NCBI RefSeq assembly: GCF_029207565.1
Contig: NZ_JANCMW010000001.1
Span: 248,001-312,000, forward strand
Reading direction: 5' to 3'
DNA: 64,000 nucleotides
From: Marinobacter iranensis
GTDB lineage: Bacteria > Pseudomonadota > Gammaproteobacteria > Pseudomonadales > Oleiphilaceae
Shown: positions 30,068 to 38,499 of the stretch, piece by piece
Numbering within the stretch: the first letter of the stretch is position 1
Layout of the letters: each line of letters opens with the position of its first letter
Made by a program: the position numbers and the translations under genes
Notes under the pieces: model-generated
The model's database searches: none
Told to the model about the DNA's origin: nothing
What the model saw: only the letters and a program-made list of their open reading frames with translations

Positions 30068-30162
30068 TGGCCATGGGGTGGGGGTGCCTTTTCTGCCAGA
30101 AAAAGGTGTCCGAGCGCAGCGAGTTCTTTTTCCAAAGAAAAGGCACCCCCACCCCGTGGCCA
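30068..30162. repeat. Convergent-gap hairpin, core type C (copy 1)
   Basis: 27-bp arms (30068-30094 and 30136-30162, one mismatch that is a G-U pair in RNA) enclose a core with GAAAAAG/CTTTTTC and GTCCGAGCGCAGCGAG between. It lies between the converging YbeL-type and lnt genes, so a bidirectional terminator role is likely, though the T-tract is internal rather than terminal. Confidence 0.8.
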
Positions 30163-30208
30163 GGCACGAACAAGGCAGGCTACCCGTTTGCCCCAAAGCT
30201 TAACAAAG

Positions 30209-31759
30209 TCAGCTTTTCGGAATCACCCGCACCCGAACAAAAACAATAAGAATCGCAGCCAACGTCAGCACCGGCCAGGAGCCGGACTGCATATAGGGCG
30301 TATTACCCTCGGCCACATAGACTTCGCCAGTAAGCACTGCACGCTCAAACTGGGGAATGGTTTCCTGGATCTGGCCCTTCTGATCGATGATGGCGGTAAC
30401 GCCGTTGTTGGTGCCACGGAGCATATATCGCCCCGTTTCCAGTGCCCGCATCCGTGCAATCTGCAGGTGCTGCAACGGGCCGATGGAGTCGCCGAACCAG
30501 CCGTCGTTGCTGATGGTCAGTAGCAGGCCACTGTTGCGGGCATTGGTAGCCACGAAATCCGGGTAGGCCACTTCGTAGCAGATGAAAGGCATGATGTTGG
30601 TGCCGTTGGCATCAAGCGGCGCCTGGTTGGCTGGGCCACGGCTGAAACTGGACATGGGCAGGTCAAAGAAGCCGATCAGGCCGCGGAGCCACTGCTGCAG
30701 CGGCACATACTCGCCGAAAGGCACCAGCTTCTGTTTGTGGTAGATACCGCCGCCATTGCCGATAGCCATGATGCTGTTATGGAAAGTGAAATCCTCAATA
30801 CGATCGCTGAAGCCATACCAGGGAATGCCGGTAATCAGAGTGCTGTTTTCCCCCAGTTCCTCACCGATGTGGTCGATGATCTTTCCGGCCTGGTCCTGGG
30901 GGATGGGGATGGCGGTCTCCGGCCAGAGGATCAGGTCCGTATCCCAGTGGTTTTCCGTCAGCTCCAGGTAGGCCACGATCTGGTCCCGGAGAAAATCCGG
31001 GTCCCACTTGATCTGCTGGGGGATGTTGCCCTGCATGGACACGAACGTGGTGGGTTCTTCGTCAAGTGTCGTCCAGTTGACGTTGGAGAGAACAGGGCCG
31101 GTAATCCAGGGTAGCAGGGCCACAGCGGCCACAATGGCGGCGCTGGCATAGCGCGTATTCCTGGCCAGCCACCAACAGGCAACGATCGCGCCGCCGGTAA
31201 CAGTGATCCAGAAGGTGACACCGTAAACGCCAATCACGGGAGCGAATCCGCCCAGGGGGCCGTCAACATGGGCGGTGCCCAGATAGAGCCAGGGAAAGCC
31301 GGTCAGCAGCCAGCTCCGAACCCAGTCGCCGAGGATCCAGATTGCCGGAAACAGGATCAGCCGCCTGATGGGGTTGTCCTTCGCCAGCTTACCCCAGGCC
31401 CAGAATGCCAGGCCGTGGAACAGGGCGAGCCCCGCCACGAAGATAACCGTGAGGATAATGGCCAGGGGCACGGAGGTGTTGCCGTGCTCACTGATGCTGA
31501 TATAAACCCAGCTCGCGCCGGTACCAAACAAACCCAGTCCCGCAAGCCAGCCGGCCCGGAACAGCTTCTGCGGGGCCAGGGGCAGGCAGCAAAGCAGGAT
31601 CAGTGCAACAGACAACGGCCCCAGCCACCACCAGTTGAATGGCGAGAAGGTCAGGGTCTGCAGAGCGCCGGCGATCAGAAGAGCAACGGCGCGCAGCCAG
31701 GGTCGTTCAGAAAAGGGCGATGTCAGCACGGTGGTTTGGGGTGTTGTGTTACTGGTCAT
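30209..31759 (-). CDS. lnt: Apolipoprotein N-acyltransferase
   Basis: Lnt adds the third acyl chain to outer-membrane lipoproteins in the inner membrane. The 516-residue protein has about six N-terminal membrane segments (to about residue 205), a periplasmic nitrilase domain with the catalytic set LWPETAIPIP (Glu), KQKLVPFGEYVP (Lys) and PFICYEVAYP (Cys), and a final membrane helix. ATG 31759 is chosen; two GTG codons precede it. It overlaps the end of corC by 11 bp. Confidence 0.95.
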   Translation of the reverse strand: MTSNTTPQTTVLTSPFSERPWLRAVALLIAGALQTLTFSPFNWWWLGPLSVALILLCCLPLAPQKLFRAGWLAGLGLFGTGASWVYISISEHGNTSVPLAIILTVIFVAGLALFHGLAFWAWGKLAKDNPIRRLILFPAIWILGDWVRSWLLTGFPWLYLGTAHVDGPLGGFAPVIGVYGVTFWITVTGGAIVACWWLARNTRYASAAIVAAVALLPWITGPVLSNVNWTTLDEEPTTFVSMQGNIPQQIKWDPDFLRDQIVAYLELTENHWDTDLILWPETAIPIPQDQAGKIIDHIGEELGENSTLITGIPWYGFSDRIEDFTFHNSIMAIGNGGGIYHKQKLVPFGEYVPLQQWLRGLIGFFDLPMSSFSRGPANQAPLDANGTNIMPFICYEVAYPDFVATNARNSGLLLTISNDGWFGDSIGPLQHLQIARMRALETGRYMLRGTNNGVTAIIDQKGQIQETIPQFERAVLTGEVYVAEGNTPYMQSGSWPVLTLAAILIVFVRVRVIPKS

Positions 31760-32600
31760 CACCACGCGTTACCTGCAGCAGACGGATGACACGGTTATCG
31801 GCATTGGCAATGGTGAACTGCAACCCGCCAAACTCCACCGACTCGCCCCGTCTGGGCAGGTGACCGAATTCCTTGAGCACAACGCCACCGATGGTGTCGA
31901 ACTCTTCCTCGTCCAGCTCGGTTTCAAAGAATTCGTTGAAGTCGTCCACCGGCGTTACGGCCTTGACGGCGTAGGTGCCGTCACCACGGGCCTTGATGTG
32001 GGTTTCTTCGTCGAAATCGTGCTCATCCTCGATTTCGCCCACAATCTGTTCCAGCACGTCCTCGATGGTGATCAGGCCGGCAGTGCCGCCGTATTCATCC
32101 ACCACAATGGCCATGTGGTTCCGGGTTTCCTTGAATTCCTTCAGCAACTGGTTCAGGCGCTTGCTTTCCGGCACGAAGGTGGGCGGACGCAGGATTTCGC
32201 GGATGCGGTTCCAGTTGAGGTCGTTGTTCAGGGCCAGGGGGAGCAGGTCCTTGGCGAGTAGCACGCCAATCACATCGTCCTGACTGTCGCCAATGACGGG
32301 GAAGCGGCTGTGGGCGGAGGAGATGATTTCGCCCAGGAATTCTTTCGGATCCTGGGATGCCTTGACGGTGACCATCTGGGAGCGGGGAATCATGATTTCA
32401 TCCACCCGCATGTCGATCACCTGCATGGCACCTTCGATGATGCTCATGGCATCAGTATCAATGATGTCCTGGGACTCGGCGTCCCGCAGGATTTCCAGCA
32501 CGTCCTCGACGGACTCAGGCCCGCTGGAGAAGGCCTGTGATATACGCTCCAGCCAGGACTTGTTACTGCCCTGACTGCGACTCGACTGATCGTCGTTCAT
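31749..32600 (-). CDS. corC: CorC/HlyC-family CBS-domain protein (YbeX)
   Basis: A cytoplasmic protein with two CBS domains (about residues 70-190) and a C-terminal CorC/HlyC domain (about 205-280), linked to magnesium/cobalt efflux and, in the ybeZYX operon, to ribosome maturation. DEIMIPRSQMVTV and HMAIVVDEYGGTAGLIT are the family phrases. Length 283 is close to E. coli YbeX (292). Overlaps ybeY by 4 bp and lnt by 11 bp. Confidence 0.93.
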   Translation of the reverse strand: MNDDQSSRSQGSNKSWLERISQAFSSGPESVEDVLEILRDAESQDIIDTDAMSIIEGAMQVIDMRVDEIMIPRSQMVTVKASQDPKEFLGEIISSAHSRFPVIGDSQDDVIGVLLAKDLLPLALNNDLNWNRIREILRPPTFVPESKRLNQLLKEFKETRNHMAIVVDEYGGTAGLITIEDVLEQIVGEIEDEHDFDEETHIKARGDGTYAVKAVTPVDDFNEFFETELDEEEFDTIGGVVLKEFGHLPRRGESVEFGGLQFTIANADNRVIRLLQVTRGDDQ

Positions 32601-33070
32601 GAGTCTTTTTCCGTTTCCTCTGTCTCGTAAGGATTGCTGAACCCGAGTTGCCCAAGCAACCGGATCTCGAGGGCTTCCATGACCTCGGCATCGTTATCGT
32701 CAATGTGGTCGTAGCCCTGAAGGTGCAACATGCCGTGCACCACCATATGGGCCCAGTGTTCCGTCAGTGTCTTCTGCTGCTCGGTGGCTTCTTTTTCAAC
32801 AACCGGGGCGCAGATGATCAGATCACCGGCCAACGGAACCGTTATACCGGCTGGCGCTTCAAATGGGAAGGACAGGACATTGGTTGGCCCGGATTTCCCA
32901 CGATACTGGCTGTTCAGCTCGGCACTTTCATCGCTGGCAACGATACGAATCGTCACCTCGGATGGATTCTCACCCAGCCACGCTGCCTGTGCCCAGCGCT
33001 CAAAATCGGCGTCGGAAGGCGCGCCCGGTGCCTCGACAATCCGCTGTAAATCCACTGTCAGTTCATTCAC
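32597..33070 (-). CDS. ybeY: Endoribonuclease YbeY (16S rRNA 3' maturation)
   Basis: YbeY is a zinc-dependent ribonuclease for 16S rRNA processing and quality control. The 157-residue protein has the metal motif HGMLHLQGYDH (His 112, 116 and 122) and the central SFPFE strand. Overlaps ybeZ by 4 bp and corC by 4 bp, so ybeZ-ybeY-corC-lnt is one tightly packed operon. Confidence 0.95.
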   Translation of the reverse strand: MNELTVDLQRIVEAPGAPSDADFERWAQAAWLGENPSEVTIRIVASDESAELNSQYRGKSGPTNVLSFPFEAPAGITVPLAGDLIICAPVVEKEATEQQKTLTEHWAHMVVHGMLHLQGYDHIDDNDAEVMEALEIRLLGQLGFSNPYETEETEKDS

Positions 33071-34050
33071 TGGCCCGTGGCACTCCCGTCATCAAAGGAA
33101 TCATAGGCCTCGACAATCCGTTGGACCAGTGGATGACGCACCACATCCCGGGCCTCGAATCGAGTGAATCCAATACCGGACACCTTGCTCAGCACCCCCG
33201 CCGCATGAATCAGGCCGGAATTCTGGCCCCGGGGCAGGTCCACCTGGGTGGTGTCGCCGGTGATCACCGCAGTGGAACCAAAGCCGATCCGCGTGAGGAA
33301 CATCTTCATCTGTTCGCGGGTAGTGTTCTGGCTTTCATCCAGGATGATAAACGAATTGTTGAGGGTGCGACCGCGCATGAACGCCAGCGGCGCGATCTCG
33401 ATCACGCTTTTCTCGATCAGCCGGGTGACATGGTCGAACCCCAGCATTTCGTAGAGCGCGTCATAAAGCGGGCGAAGATAAGGGTCCACCTTCTGGGCCA
33501 GGTCACCGGGCAGGAAACCGAGCTTTTCTCCGGCCTCTACGGCGGGCCTGACCAGCAGGATGCGCTTCACCTGCTCGTCTTTCAGCGCTTCCACCGCACA
33601 GGCCACCGCCAGCCAGGTCTTGCCGGTACCGGCCGGGCCAATGCCAAAGTTCACATCGTGGGTGCGTATGTTGTGCACGTACTTCTGCTGGTTCTCGCCC
33701 CGGGGTTTGGCCTGTAGTTTCGGGGTTTTGATAACCGTGACAGCGCCCTTGTAGGGCACATCCTCCGCCAGCCGCTCGAAGCCGGTCTCGCGGATAAACA
33801 GGTGAACCATGTCCGGCGAAATATCGTCATTGGCCTCGGTTTCCCGGTACAGGTGCCGAATAACTTCGGTGGCCGCAGCCACATGCTCGGTTTCACCTTC
33901 CACCCGGAAATGATGGCCACGACGGCCCACCTTCACGTTCATGCGCCGCTCGATGTGCTTCAGGTGCTCATCGAACTGGCCGCAAAGGGTGGTCAGTCGG
34001 TGCTGGTCCACCGGATGCAGGTCAAATTGTCTTGAGTCGTTGGTTTTCAA
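33067..34050 (-). CDS. ybeZ: PhoH-like ATPase YbeZ
   Basis: A PhoH-family P-loop ATPase that works with YbeY in ribosome maturation. The 327-residue protein has an N-terminal KH-like segment, then Walker A GPAGTGKTWLA, Walker B IILDESQN and sensor GDTTQVDLPRG. The start is a TTG at 34050 (product LKTNDSRQFDLHP read as Met first), supported by GGAG 7 bases upstream. A longer open frame to 34206 would add 52 residues read from the neighbouring repeat and should be ignored. A hairpin element with ANGGAY loops lies 73 bp upstream on the coding strand. Confidence 0.93.
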   Translation of the reverse strand: MKTNDSRQFDLHPVDQHRLTTLCGQFDEHLKHIERRMNVKVGRRGHHFRVEGETEHVAAATEVIRHLYRETEANDDISPDMVHLFIRETGFERLAEDVPYKGAVTVIKTPKLQAKPRGENQQKYVHNIRTHDVNFGIGPAGTGKTWLAVACAVEALKDEQVKRILLVRPAVEAGEKLGFLPGDLAQKVDPYLRPLYDALYEMLGFDHVTRLIEKSVIEIAPLAFMRGRTLNNSFIILDESQNTTREQMKMFLTRIGFGSTAVITGDTTQVDLPRGQNSGLIHAAGVLSKVSGIGFTRFEARDVVRHPLVQRIVEAYDSFDDGSATGQ

Positions 34051-34123
34051 ACAGTCTCCGGTTGTGTTTTGACTCCCCTCTGGTTGTGTCTTCGGGGAGA
34101 TTGCTTTTCTTGCATTGTGCGAT

Positions 34124-34236
34124 GGACGCTGGGCGGGACGGCTTTCCAAAAAACGCCTGTGAATACGTCCCTGTAGGGCTCGGTCGCGCCATCCCTGGCG
34201 CTCCACGTTTTTGGAAAGCCGTCCCGCCCAGCGTCC
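34124..34236 (-). repeat. Nested hairpin element with two ANGGAY loops (copy 2), 5' of ybeZ
   Basis: Arms of about 31 bp (34124-34155 and 34206-34236, complementary but for one extra A) enclose the core. On the - strand the core has hairpin 1 GCGCC-AGGGAT-GGCGC and hairpin 2 TAC-AGGGAC-GTA. The arm part next to the core, GGCTTTCCAAAAA, is shared with copy 3; the outer part is unique. Confidence 0.8.
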
Positions 34237-34272
34237 TTATGTTTATGTGCAGGCCCGCTTGTACAAATACAA

Positions 34273-34369
34273 GTAGGTCGGATTAGACGAAGTCGTAATC
34301 CGACAAATGTCGGGCCATTTGTGAATCTCGCGGCCATTGTTGGATTGCGCTTTGCTTAATCCAACCTAC
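34273..34369. repeat. Two REP units
   Basis: 34273-34305 carries GTAGGTCGGATTAG and TAATCCGACA around an inner GACGAAGTC stem; 34340-34369 is a diverged inverted unit (TTGGATTGCG...CCAACCTAC). They lie between copies 2 and 4 of the nested hairpin in the 504-bp gap between ybeZ and miaB. Confidence 0.8.
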
Positions 34370-34411
34370 GTTTACTCCGTTTGGACTGCAGACACGGAAA
34401 GAGTCCGCGGA

Positions 34412-34517
34412 GAGTGGTGGGTGCCTCCTCCCAAAAATGTGCGGAGCCATGGATGGCGGAGCCCAAGCGCACACGGATGTGCTTGTAGCGTTTTTTGGGA
34501 GGAGGTACCCACCACTC
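34412..34517 (+). repeat. Nested hairpin element with two AYGGAY loops (copy 4), 3' of miaB
   Basis: Arms 34412-34437 and 34491-34517 are complementary with one G-T mismatch. On the + strand the core has hairpin 1 GCC-ATGGAT-GGC and hairpin 2 GCAC-ACGGAT-GTGC, both loops fitting AYGGAY exactly. The motif strand is antisense to miaB and ybeZ; on the miaB transcript the outer stem could act as a 3' hairpin. Confidence 0.8.
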
Positions 34518-34554
34518 GGCAACCACCAAGCCCTGGACGAATGGGAGCCCAGCC

Positions 34555-35901
34555 CTAAAACATCTCCGAGCTAACAGGAACCCCGCGAAGAGAATTAGGC
34601 ATAGCCTCCCGAATCTCCACATCAATAAAGTGCCCAACCACCTCCGGATTCTCATGCCGGAAGTTTACAATACGGTTGTTCTCAGTACGGCCCGCATACT
34701 CACCCGGGTCCTTCTTGGACAGGCCCGTAACCAGGATACGCTGGGTCGTGCCCACCATCTTGCGACTGATGTCCATCACGTTCTGGTTCAGCCGGTCCTG
34801 GAGGATGCTCAGGCGCTGCTTCTTCACCTCCATAGGCGTGTCGTCCGGCAGGTCTGCCGCCGGAGTGCCGGGCCGGGCGCTGTAGACGAAGCTGAAGGAC
34901 ATATCGAAACCGATATCGTTGATCAGCTTCATCGTGTCTTCAAAGTCTTTTTCCGTTTCACCCGGGAAGCCAATAATGAAATCCGAGGAGAAACTGATGT
35001 CCGGGCGGATCTTGCGCAGGCGGCGGAGTTTGGATTTGTACTCCAACGCCGTATGGCCGCGCTTCATGGCCGCCAGAATACGGTCGGAACCGCTCTGGAC
35101 GGGTAAGTGCAAGTGGCTGACCAGCTCCGGCACCTGCTCATAGACCTCGATCAGCGAATCCGAGAACTCCACCGGGTGGGACGTGGTGTAACGGATGCGG
35201 TCAATGCCGTCGATTGTGGCGATCAGAGTCACCAGTTCGGCCATGTCCATCACGTCGCCATCGTGGGTTTCGCCACGGTAGGCGTTCACGTTCTGACCCA
35301 GCAGGTTCACCTCGCGCACGCCCTGACCGGCCAGGTGCGCCACTTCCGCAATCACGTCGTCCACCGGGCGGCTGACTTCCTCACCGCGAGTGTAGGGCAC
35401 CACGCAGAAAGTGCAGTACTTGCTGCAGCCTTCCATGATGGATACAAAGGCTGAAGGGCCATCGGCGCCGGGGTCTGGCAGGTTGTCGAATTTCTCGATC
35501 TCCGGGAAGCTGACGTCCACCACGCCCACGCCGTTACCCTTGGCACGCACTTCGGTGATCATGTCCGGCAGGCGGTGCAGGGTTTGCGGGCCGAAGACCA
35601 TGTCCACGTAGGGCGCGCGGTCGATGATGGCCTGTCCTTCCTGACTGGCCACGCAGCCGCCCACGCCGATAATCAGGTCCGGTTTGCTGTTTTTCAGTTT
35701 TTTCCAGCGACCCAGTTGGTGGAACACTTTTTCCTGGGCTTTTTCCCGGATAGAGCAGGTATTCAGCAACAGAATGTCGGCGTCGTCCGGCGAGTCCGTC
35801 ATTTCGACAGCTTCGCCGGTTTTCAGCAGATCCGCCATTCTGGACGAGTCGTACTCGTTCATCTGGCAGCCATGGGTCTTGATGTACAGCTTCTTGGCCA
35901 T
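34555..35901 (-). CDS. miaB: tRNA-2-methylthio-N6-dimethylallyladenosine synthase MiaB
   Basis: MiaB adds the methylthio group to i6A37 made by MiaA. The 448-residue protein has the N-terminal UPF0004 domain with three cluster cysteines (HGCQMN, NTCSIR, GGCVA), the radical-SAM motif [15 protein letters not shown], and a C-terminal TRAM domain. ATG 35901 gives [15 protein letters not shown], the family start. It stands alone; a nested hairpin lies 178 bp upstream on its coding strand. Confidence 0.96.
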   Translation of the reverse strand: MAKKLYIKTHGCQMNEYDSSRMADLLKTGEAVEMTDSPDDADILLLNTCSIREKAQEKVFHQLGRWKKLKNSKPDLIIGVGGCVASQEGQAIIDRAPYVDMVFGPQTLHRLPDMITEVRAKGNGVGVVDVSFPEIEKFDNLPDPGADGPSAFVSIMEGCSKYCTFCVVPYTRGEEVSRPVDDVIAEVAHLAGQGVREVNLLGQNVNAYRGETHDGDVMDMAELVTLIATIDGIDRIRYTTSHPVEFSDSLIEVYEQVPELVSHLHLPVQSGSDRILAAMKRGHTALEYKSKLRRLRKIRPDISFSSDFIIGFPGETEKDFEDTMKLINDIGFDMSFSFVYSARPGTPAADLPDDTPMEVKKQRLSILQDRLNQNVMDISRKMVGTTQRILVTGLSKKDPGEYAGRTENNRIVNFRHENPEVVGHFIDVEIREAMPNSLRGVPVSSEMF

Positions 35902-36079
35902 GTTTCTCAACGTCTTTGGTGCATGGTGGTGTGTGATATGCGCCGGGAGGTTGGGGTTGGCGCTTAAAAAAGTTAGCTGGCCATTATAACGGGGTGATCA
36001 ATCCGCAACCACCTCTGTCTCGGCAATCCTCTAAATCGCTTGTGGTATTATTCGTTTTCCTGGGCTCGGGAGTTGAAGC

Positions 36080-36182
36080 GGTTGGGGCGAGGCTTTCCAA
36101 AAAACGCCCGTGAATACGTCCCTGTAGGGCTCGGTCGCGCCATCCCTGGCGCTCCACGTTTTTGGAAAGCCTCGCCCCAACC
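36080..36182 (-). repeat. Nested hairpin element with two ANGGAY loops (copy 3), 5' of miaB
   Basis: Arms 36080-36106 and 36157-36182 are complementary except for one extra A. The core between them is almost identical to copy 2 (loops AGGGAT and AGGGAC on the - strand), but the outer arm GGTTGGGGCGA is different. It fills part of the 388-bp gap between miaB and trmH. Confidence 0.8.
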
Positions 36183-36215
36183 ACTTCCCCGGCTGACGTG
36201 CAAAACCTCATCCAC

Positions 36216-36248
36216 GTAGGTCGGATTAGGCAAAGCCGTAATCCGACA
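36216..36248. repeat. REP unit
   Basis: GTAGGTCGGATTAG and TAATCCGACA around an inner GGCAAAGCC stem, next to nested hairpin copy 3. Confidence 0.85.
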
Positions 36249-36289
36249 ACCGAAGCCTGAAACACCACTGATCACTAACCAAAACTCCA

Positions 36290-37030
36290 ATGACCCCCGA
36301 ACGCCTAGCCCGAATCAAACAAACCCTAAACACCCGCCAACCAGACCTCCGCGTCCTCACCGACCAGGTCCACAAACCCCGCAATCTCTCCGCCATCATC
36401 CGCTCCTGCGACGCCTTCGGCCTGGCCAACATGCACGTGGTATGGCCGCGGGAAGGCTTCCGCGCATTCCGCAAAACCGCAGGTGGCAGCTACAACTGGG
36501 TGACGACCCATACCCACCCGAACATGGATGATGCGGTGTCGACGCTAAAAGGGCAGGTGCACAAGCTATACGCAGCGCAGCTGTCGGACAGGGCGATTGA
36601 TTACCGGGAAGCGGATTTCACCGTGCCCTGCACGGTGATCATGGGTAACGAAGTAGACGGCGTCAGCGACAGCGCCGCCGAACAGGCAGACGAGCACATC
36701 GTAATTCCCATGATGGGCATGGTGGAATCCCTGAACGTCTCATCAGCCTGCGCCATTATCCTTTCCGAGGCACAACGGCAGCGCAAACTGGCCGGGTTGT
36801 ATGACAATCGGCGGCTACCGGACGAAGAATACAACCGTCTGCTATTCCGTTGGTGCCAGCCACTCGTAAAACGCTACTGCGACGACCGCAACCTGCCGTA
36901 CCCACCCATCGACCCGGAAACCGGAGAACTGGTCGACGGCGTAGGCTGGATGCGAGAAGTCCGAAAACTGAGGGCAAATCGTCCACGTTGGACCGACACA
37001 AACCCGGTCACAACCAACGAAGCGGAATAG
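36290..37030 (+). CDS. trmH: tRNA (guanosine-2'-O-)-methyltransferase TrmH
   Basis: TrmH methylates the ribose of G18 in the D-loop of tRNAs. The 246-residue SPOUT protein has the knot motifs NLSAIIRSCDAFGL, IMGNEVDGVSDSA and VIPMMGMVESLNVSSACAI, and a C-terminal extension of about 60 residues as in enteric TrmH. The first codons are less GC-biased at wobble positions than neighbouring genes, but nothing suggests transfer. It has no operon partner. Confidence 0.93.
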   Translation: MTPERLARIKQTLNTRQPDLRVLTDQVHKPRNLSAIIRSCDAFGLANMHVVWPREGFRAFRKTAGGSYNWVTTHTHPNMDDAVSTLKGQVHKLYAAQLSDRAIDYREADFTVPCTVIMGNEVDGVSDSAAEQADEHIVIPMMGMVESLNVSSACAIILSEAQRQRKLAGLYDNRRLPDEEYNRLLFRWCQPLVKRYCDDRNLPYPPIDPETGELVDGVGWMREVRKLRANRPRWTDTNPVTTNEAE

Positions 37031-37056
37031 AGCAGGCAAAACTGAAAGCCTTGATC

Positions 37057-37150
37057 GGTCCCGGTGTGGGGGAGCATTTTCTGCCGGAAAAAGGTGTCCG
37101 AGCGCAGCGAGTTCTTTTTCCAGAAGAAAATGCTCCCCCATGGCGGGACC
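37057..37150. repeat. Convergent-gap hairpin, core type C (copy 2)
   Basis: Arms 37057-37082 and 37125-37150 are complementary except for three positions near their middle. The core (GGTGTCCGAGCGCAGCGAG with GAAAAAGG before and CTTTTTCC after) is nearly identical to copy 1 at 30.1 kb, while the arms differ. It lies between converging trmH and yejK and probably serves as a terminator for both. Confidence 0.8.
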
Positions 37151-37186
37151 AGCCCCCAAGCCCCTCAGGCTAGACGATCAGCAATG

Positions 37187-38203
37187 TCAATCCTCGCGGC
37201 CTTCCAAGTAGCGCTGCAACTGCTCCCGCAAAGCCTTAGGCAGCTTCGTAATAGTCAACGCGTCGTTGTCACGGTCATAGTAAACCGCCTGATTAACCAG
37301 ATCGGAAGAAAACGACACACTCATACCGCCCCCAGACCCCGCAATCCGAACCAGCTTCTTCACCTTGCGATGATCCGGATGCAACACCCCGCTCTCAGGA
37401 AGCTCAGCCGTCTCACTGGCAAACTCCTTGAACCGCTGCGGCTGGTCCTCATCCAGATACCCCGACAGCGCCTCAATCGCCACCGGCTCGCCCAGCGCAT
37501 GCTGCTCCTTGGAAAACTCATAGGCCCGCGCCCGAATCTTACCCGCTTCCTCCGGCTCGGAAGACTTGGCAAACGCCTCCACCGCATCCATGAACGTCAG
37601 GGTTTCCTTCTCCACATCCACCTGGTTCGTAAAGCCACACAGCCGGATAAACAACTCACCCGGCTCACCGCTGCCACGGGCGTGAACCAGCGTCAGATAA
37701 TTCTCCGCGGCGTTCTCACCCTGCCAGTCCTCCAGCTCAATACGCACCGCCAGATTCAACCGGGACAGGCTGAGCACATCCGTCGTGTCCAGCGACTGCT
37801 GGCCGTCAAACCGCAAAGCACTGTCGCTCTCCAGCACCAGAAGATACATCACCTCCCCATCCGCAAGCGCCTCGTGCACCAGCATCAGATGCCCCTGATG
37901 CTCCTCCTGGCTGCCGTTCAGCAATTCCTGCCACTGGCCGAAAATACGGTCGGTCAGGGACGTGAAGCTCTGCTTGTCTTCCAGATAGTCCTTAAGCCAG
38001 GCACTGAAAGGCGACTCGCCAATGTCTTCTGAGAAACGACCGTACTTCTTGCCCGGTTTGCTGTTGAACAGACGCTTCATCTGCTTGTGAAGGGCCTCAT
38101 AGTCGCCACCGGGCTCGGGCAGGGCCTCGCCGGGGCGGACCTGGGCTGGTTGGCCGGGTTGAAGCTGGCTGGCGTAGAGGGTGCGGAGGTGCTTGATGGC
38201 CAT
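37187..38203 (-). CDS. yejK: Nucleoid-associated protein YejK
   Basis: YejK (NdpA/37-kDa nucleoid protein) binds the nucleoid; its precise role is unknown. The 338-residue product starts MAIKHLRTLYASQLQPG and has the family stretches YGRFSEDIGESPFSAWL, LMLVHEALADGEVMYLLVLE and GGGMSVSFSSDLVNQAVYYD near the C-terminus. ATG 38203 is used; the open frame to 38329 is a low-complexity read-through of the leader. Length matches E. coli YejK (335). Confidence 0.92.
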   Translation of the reverse strand: MAIKHLRTLYASQLQPGQPAQVRPGEALPEPGGDYEALHKQMKRLFNSKPGKKYGRFSEDIGESPFSAWLKDYLEDKQSFTSLTDRIFGQWQELLNGSQEEHQGHLMLVHEALADGEVMYLLVLESDSALRFDGQQSLDTTDVLSLSRLNLAVRIELEDWQGENAAENYLTLVHARGSGEPGELFIRLCGFTNQVDVEKETLTFMDAVEAFAKSSEPEEAGKIRARAYEFSKEQHALGEPVAIEALSGYLDEDQPQRFKEFASETAELPESGVLHPDHRKVKKLVRIAGSGGGMSVSFSSDLVNQAVYYDRDNDALTITKLPKALREQLQRYLEGRED

Positions 38204-38331
38204 GGAGTTTTCGGATCCTTGCTTGGTAATACGTGAGAGGCTCTGAGGGTAAACCTTCAGGGGTAGGGATTGTAATGGATTTTGTAGGGTTTTGGGGGAA
38301 GGTTGGGGTTGAGGGGAGGGTGAAACCAATT

Positions 38332-38368
38332 TGTCGGATTACGGCCCTTTGGGCCTAATCCGACCTAC
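38332..38368. repeat. REP unit with enlarged inner stem
   Basis: TGTCGGATTA and TAATCCGACCTAC around GGCCC-TTT-GGGCC, a longer inner stem than the other copies. It lies in the yejK-cysN gap. Confidence 0.8.
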
Positions 38369-38396
38369 GGGGGAGAGATATGAACAATGTGCGATC

Positions 38397-38430
38397 GGTC
38401 ACGGGGTGGGGGTACCTCCGCCCCGGGACC
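38397..38430. repeat. Core-less arm palindrome
   Basis: GGTC-CGGGG-GG pairs with CC-CCCCG-GACC with single unpaired bases, and only GGTAC between the arms. The left arm resembles that of the type C hairpin at 30.1 kb (GGGGTGGGGGT). It looks like a nested element without its core. Confidence 0.5.
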
Positions 38431-38436
38431 AGCCCC

Positions 38437-38476
38437 CAAAACGAATCAGCCCCCAAGGTCCAAGACTATGGGGGCT
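38437..38476 (-). terminator. Candidate terminator of cysDN
   Basis: Read on the - strand, AGCCCCC (38470-38476 region) pairs with GGGGGCT (38448-38454) and is followed by GATTCGTTTT. It lies 24-63 bp before the cysN stop as drawn, i.e. within the last stretch upstream of 38500 on the + map, which is downstream of cysN transcription. Confidence 0.5.
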
Positions 38477-38499
38477 GTGCTCAGGTCCCGAAAGCGAGG

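Noticed and set aside
29992..30249. Small frame encoding a peptide with VSERSEFFF, also seen near 37.1 kb
   Set aside because: It is read from the type C hairpin and REP repeats, has no ribosome-binding site, and the similarity between copies is explained by the DNA repeat.
34047..34337. Small frames with peptides such as GRAIPGAPRFWKAV across the nested hairpins
   Set aside because: They are translations of the repeat in several frames and both strands, with stops differing between copies; no sign of coding selection.
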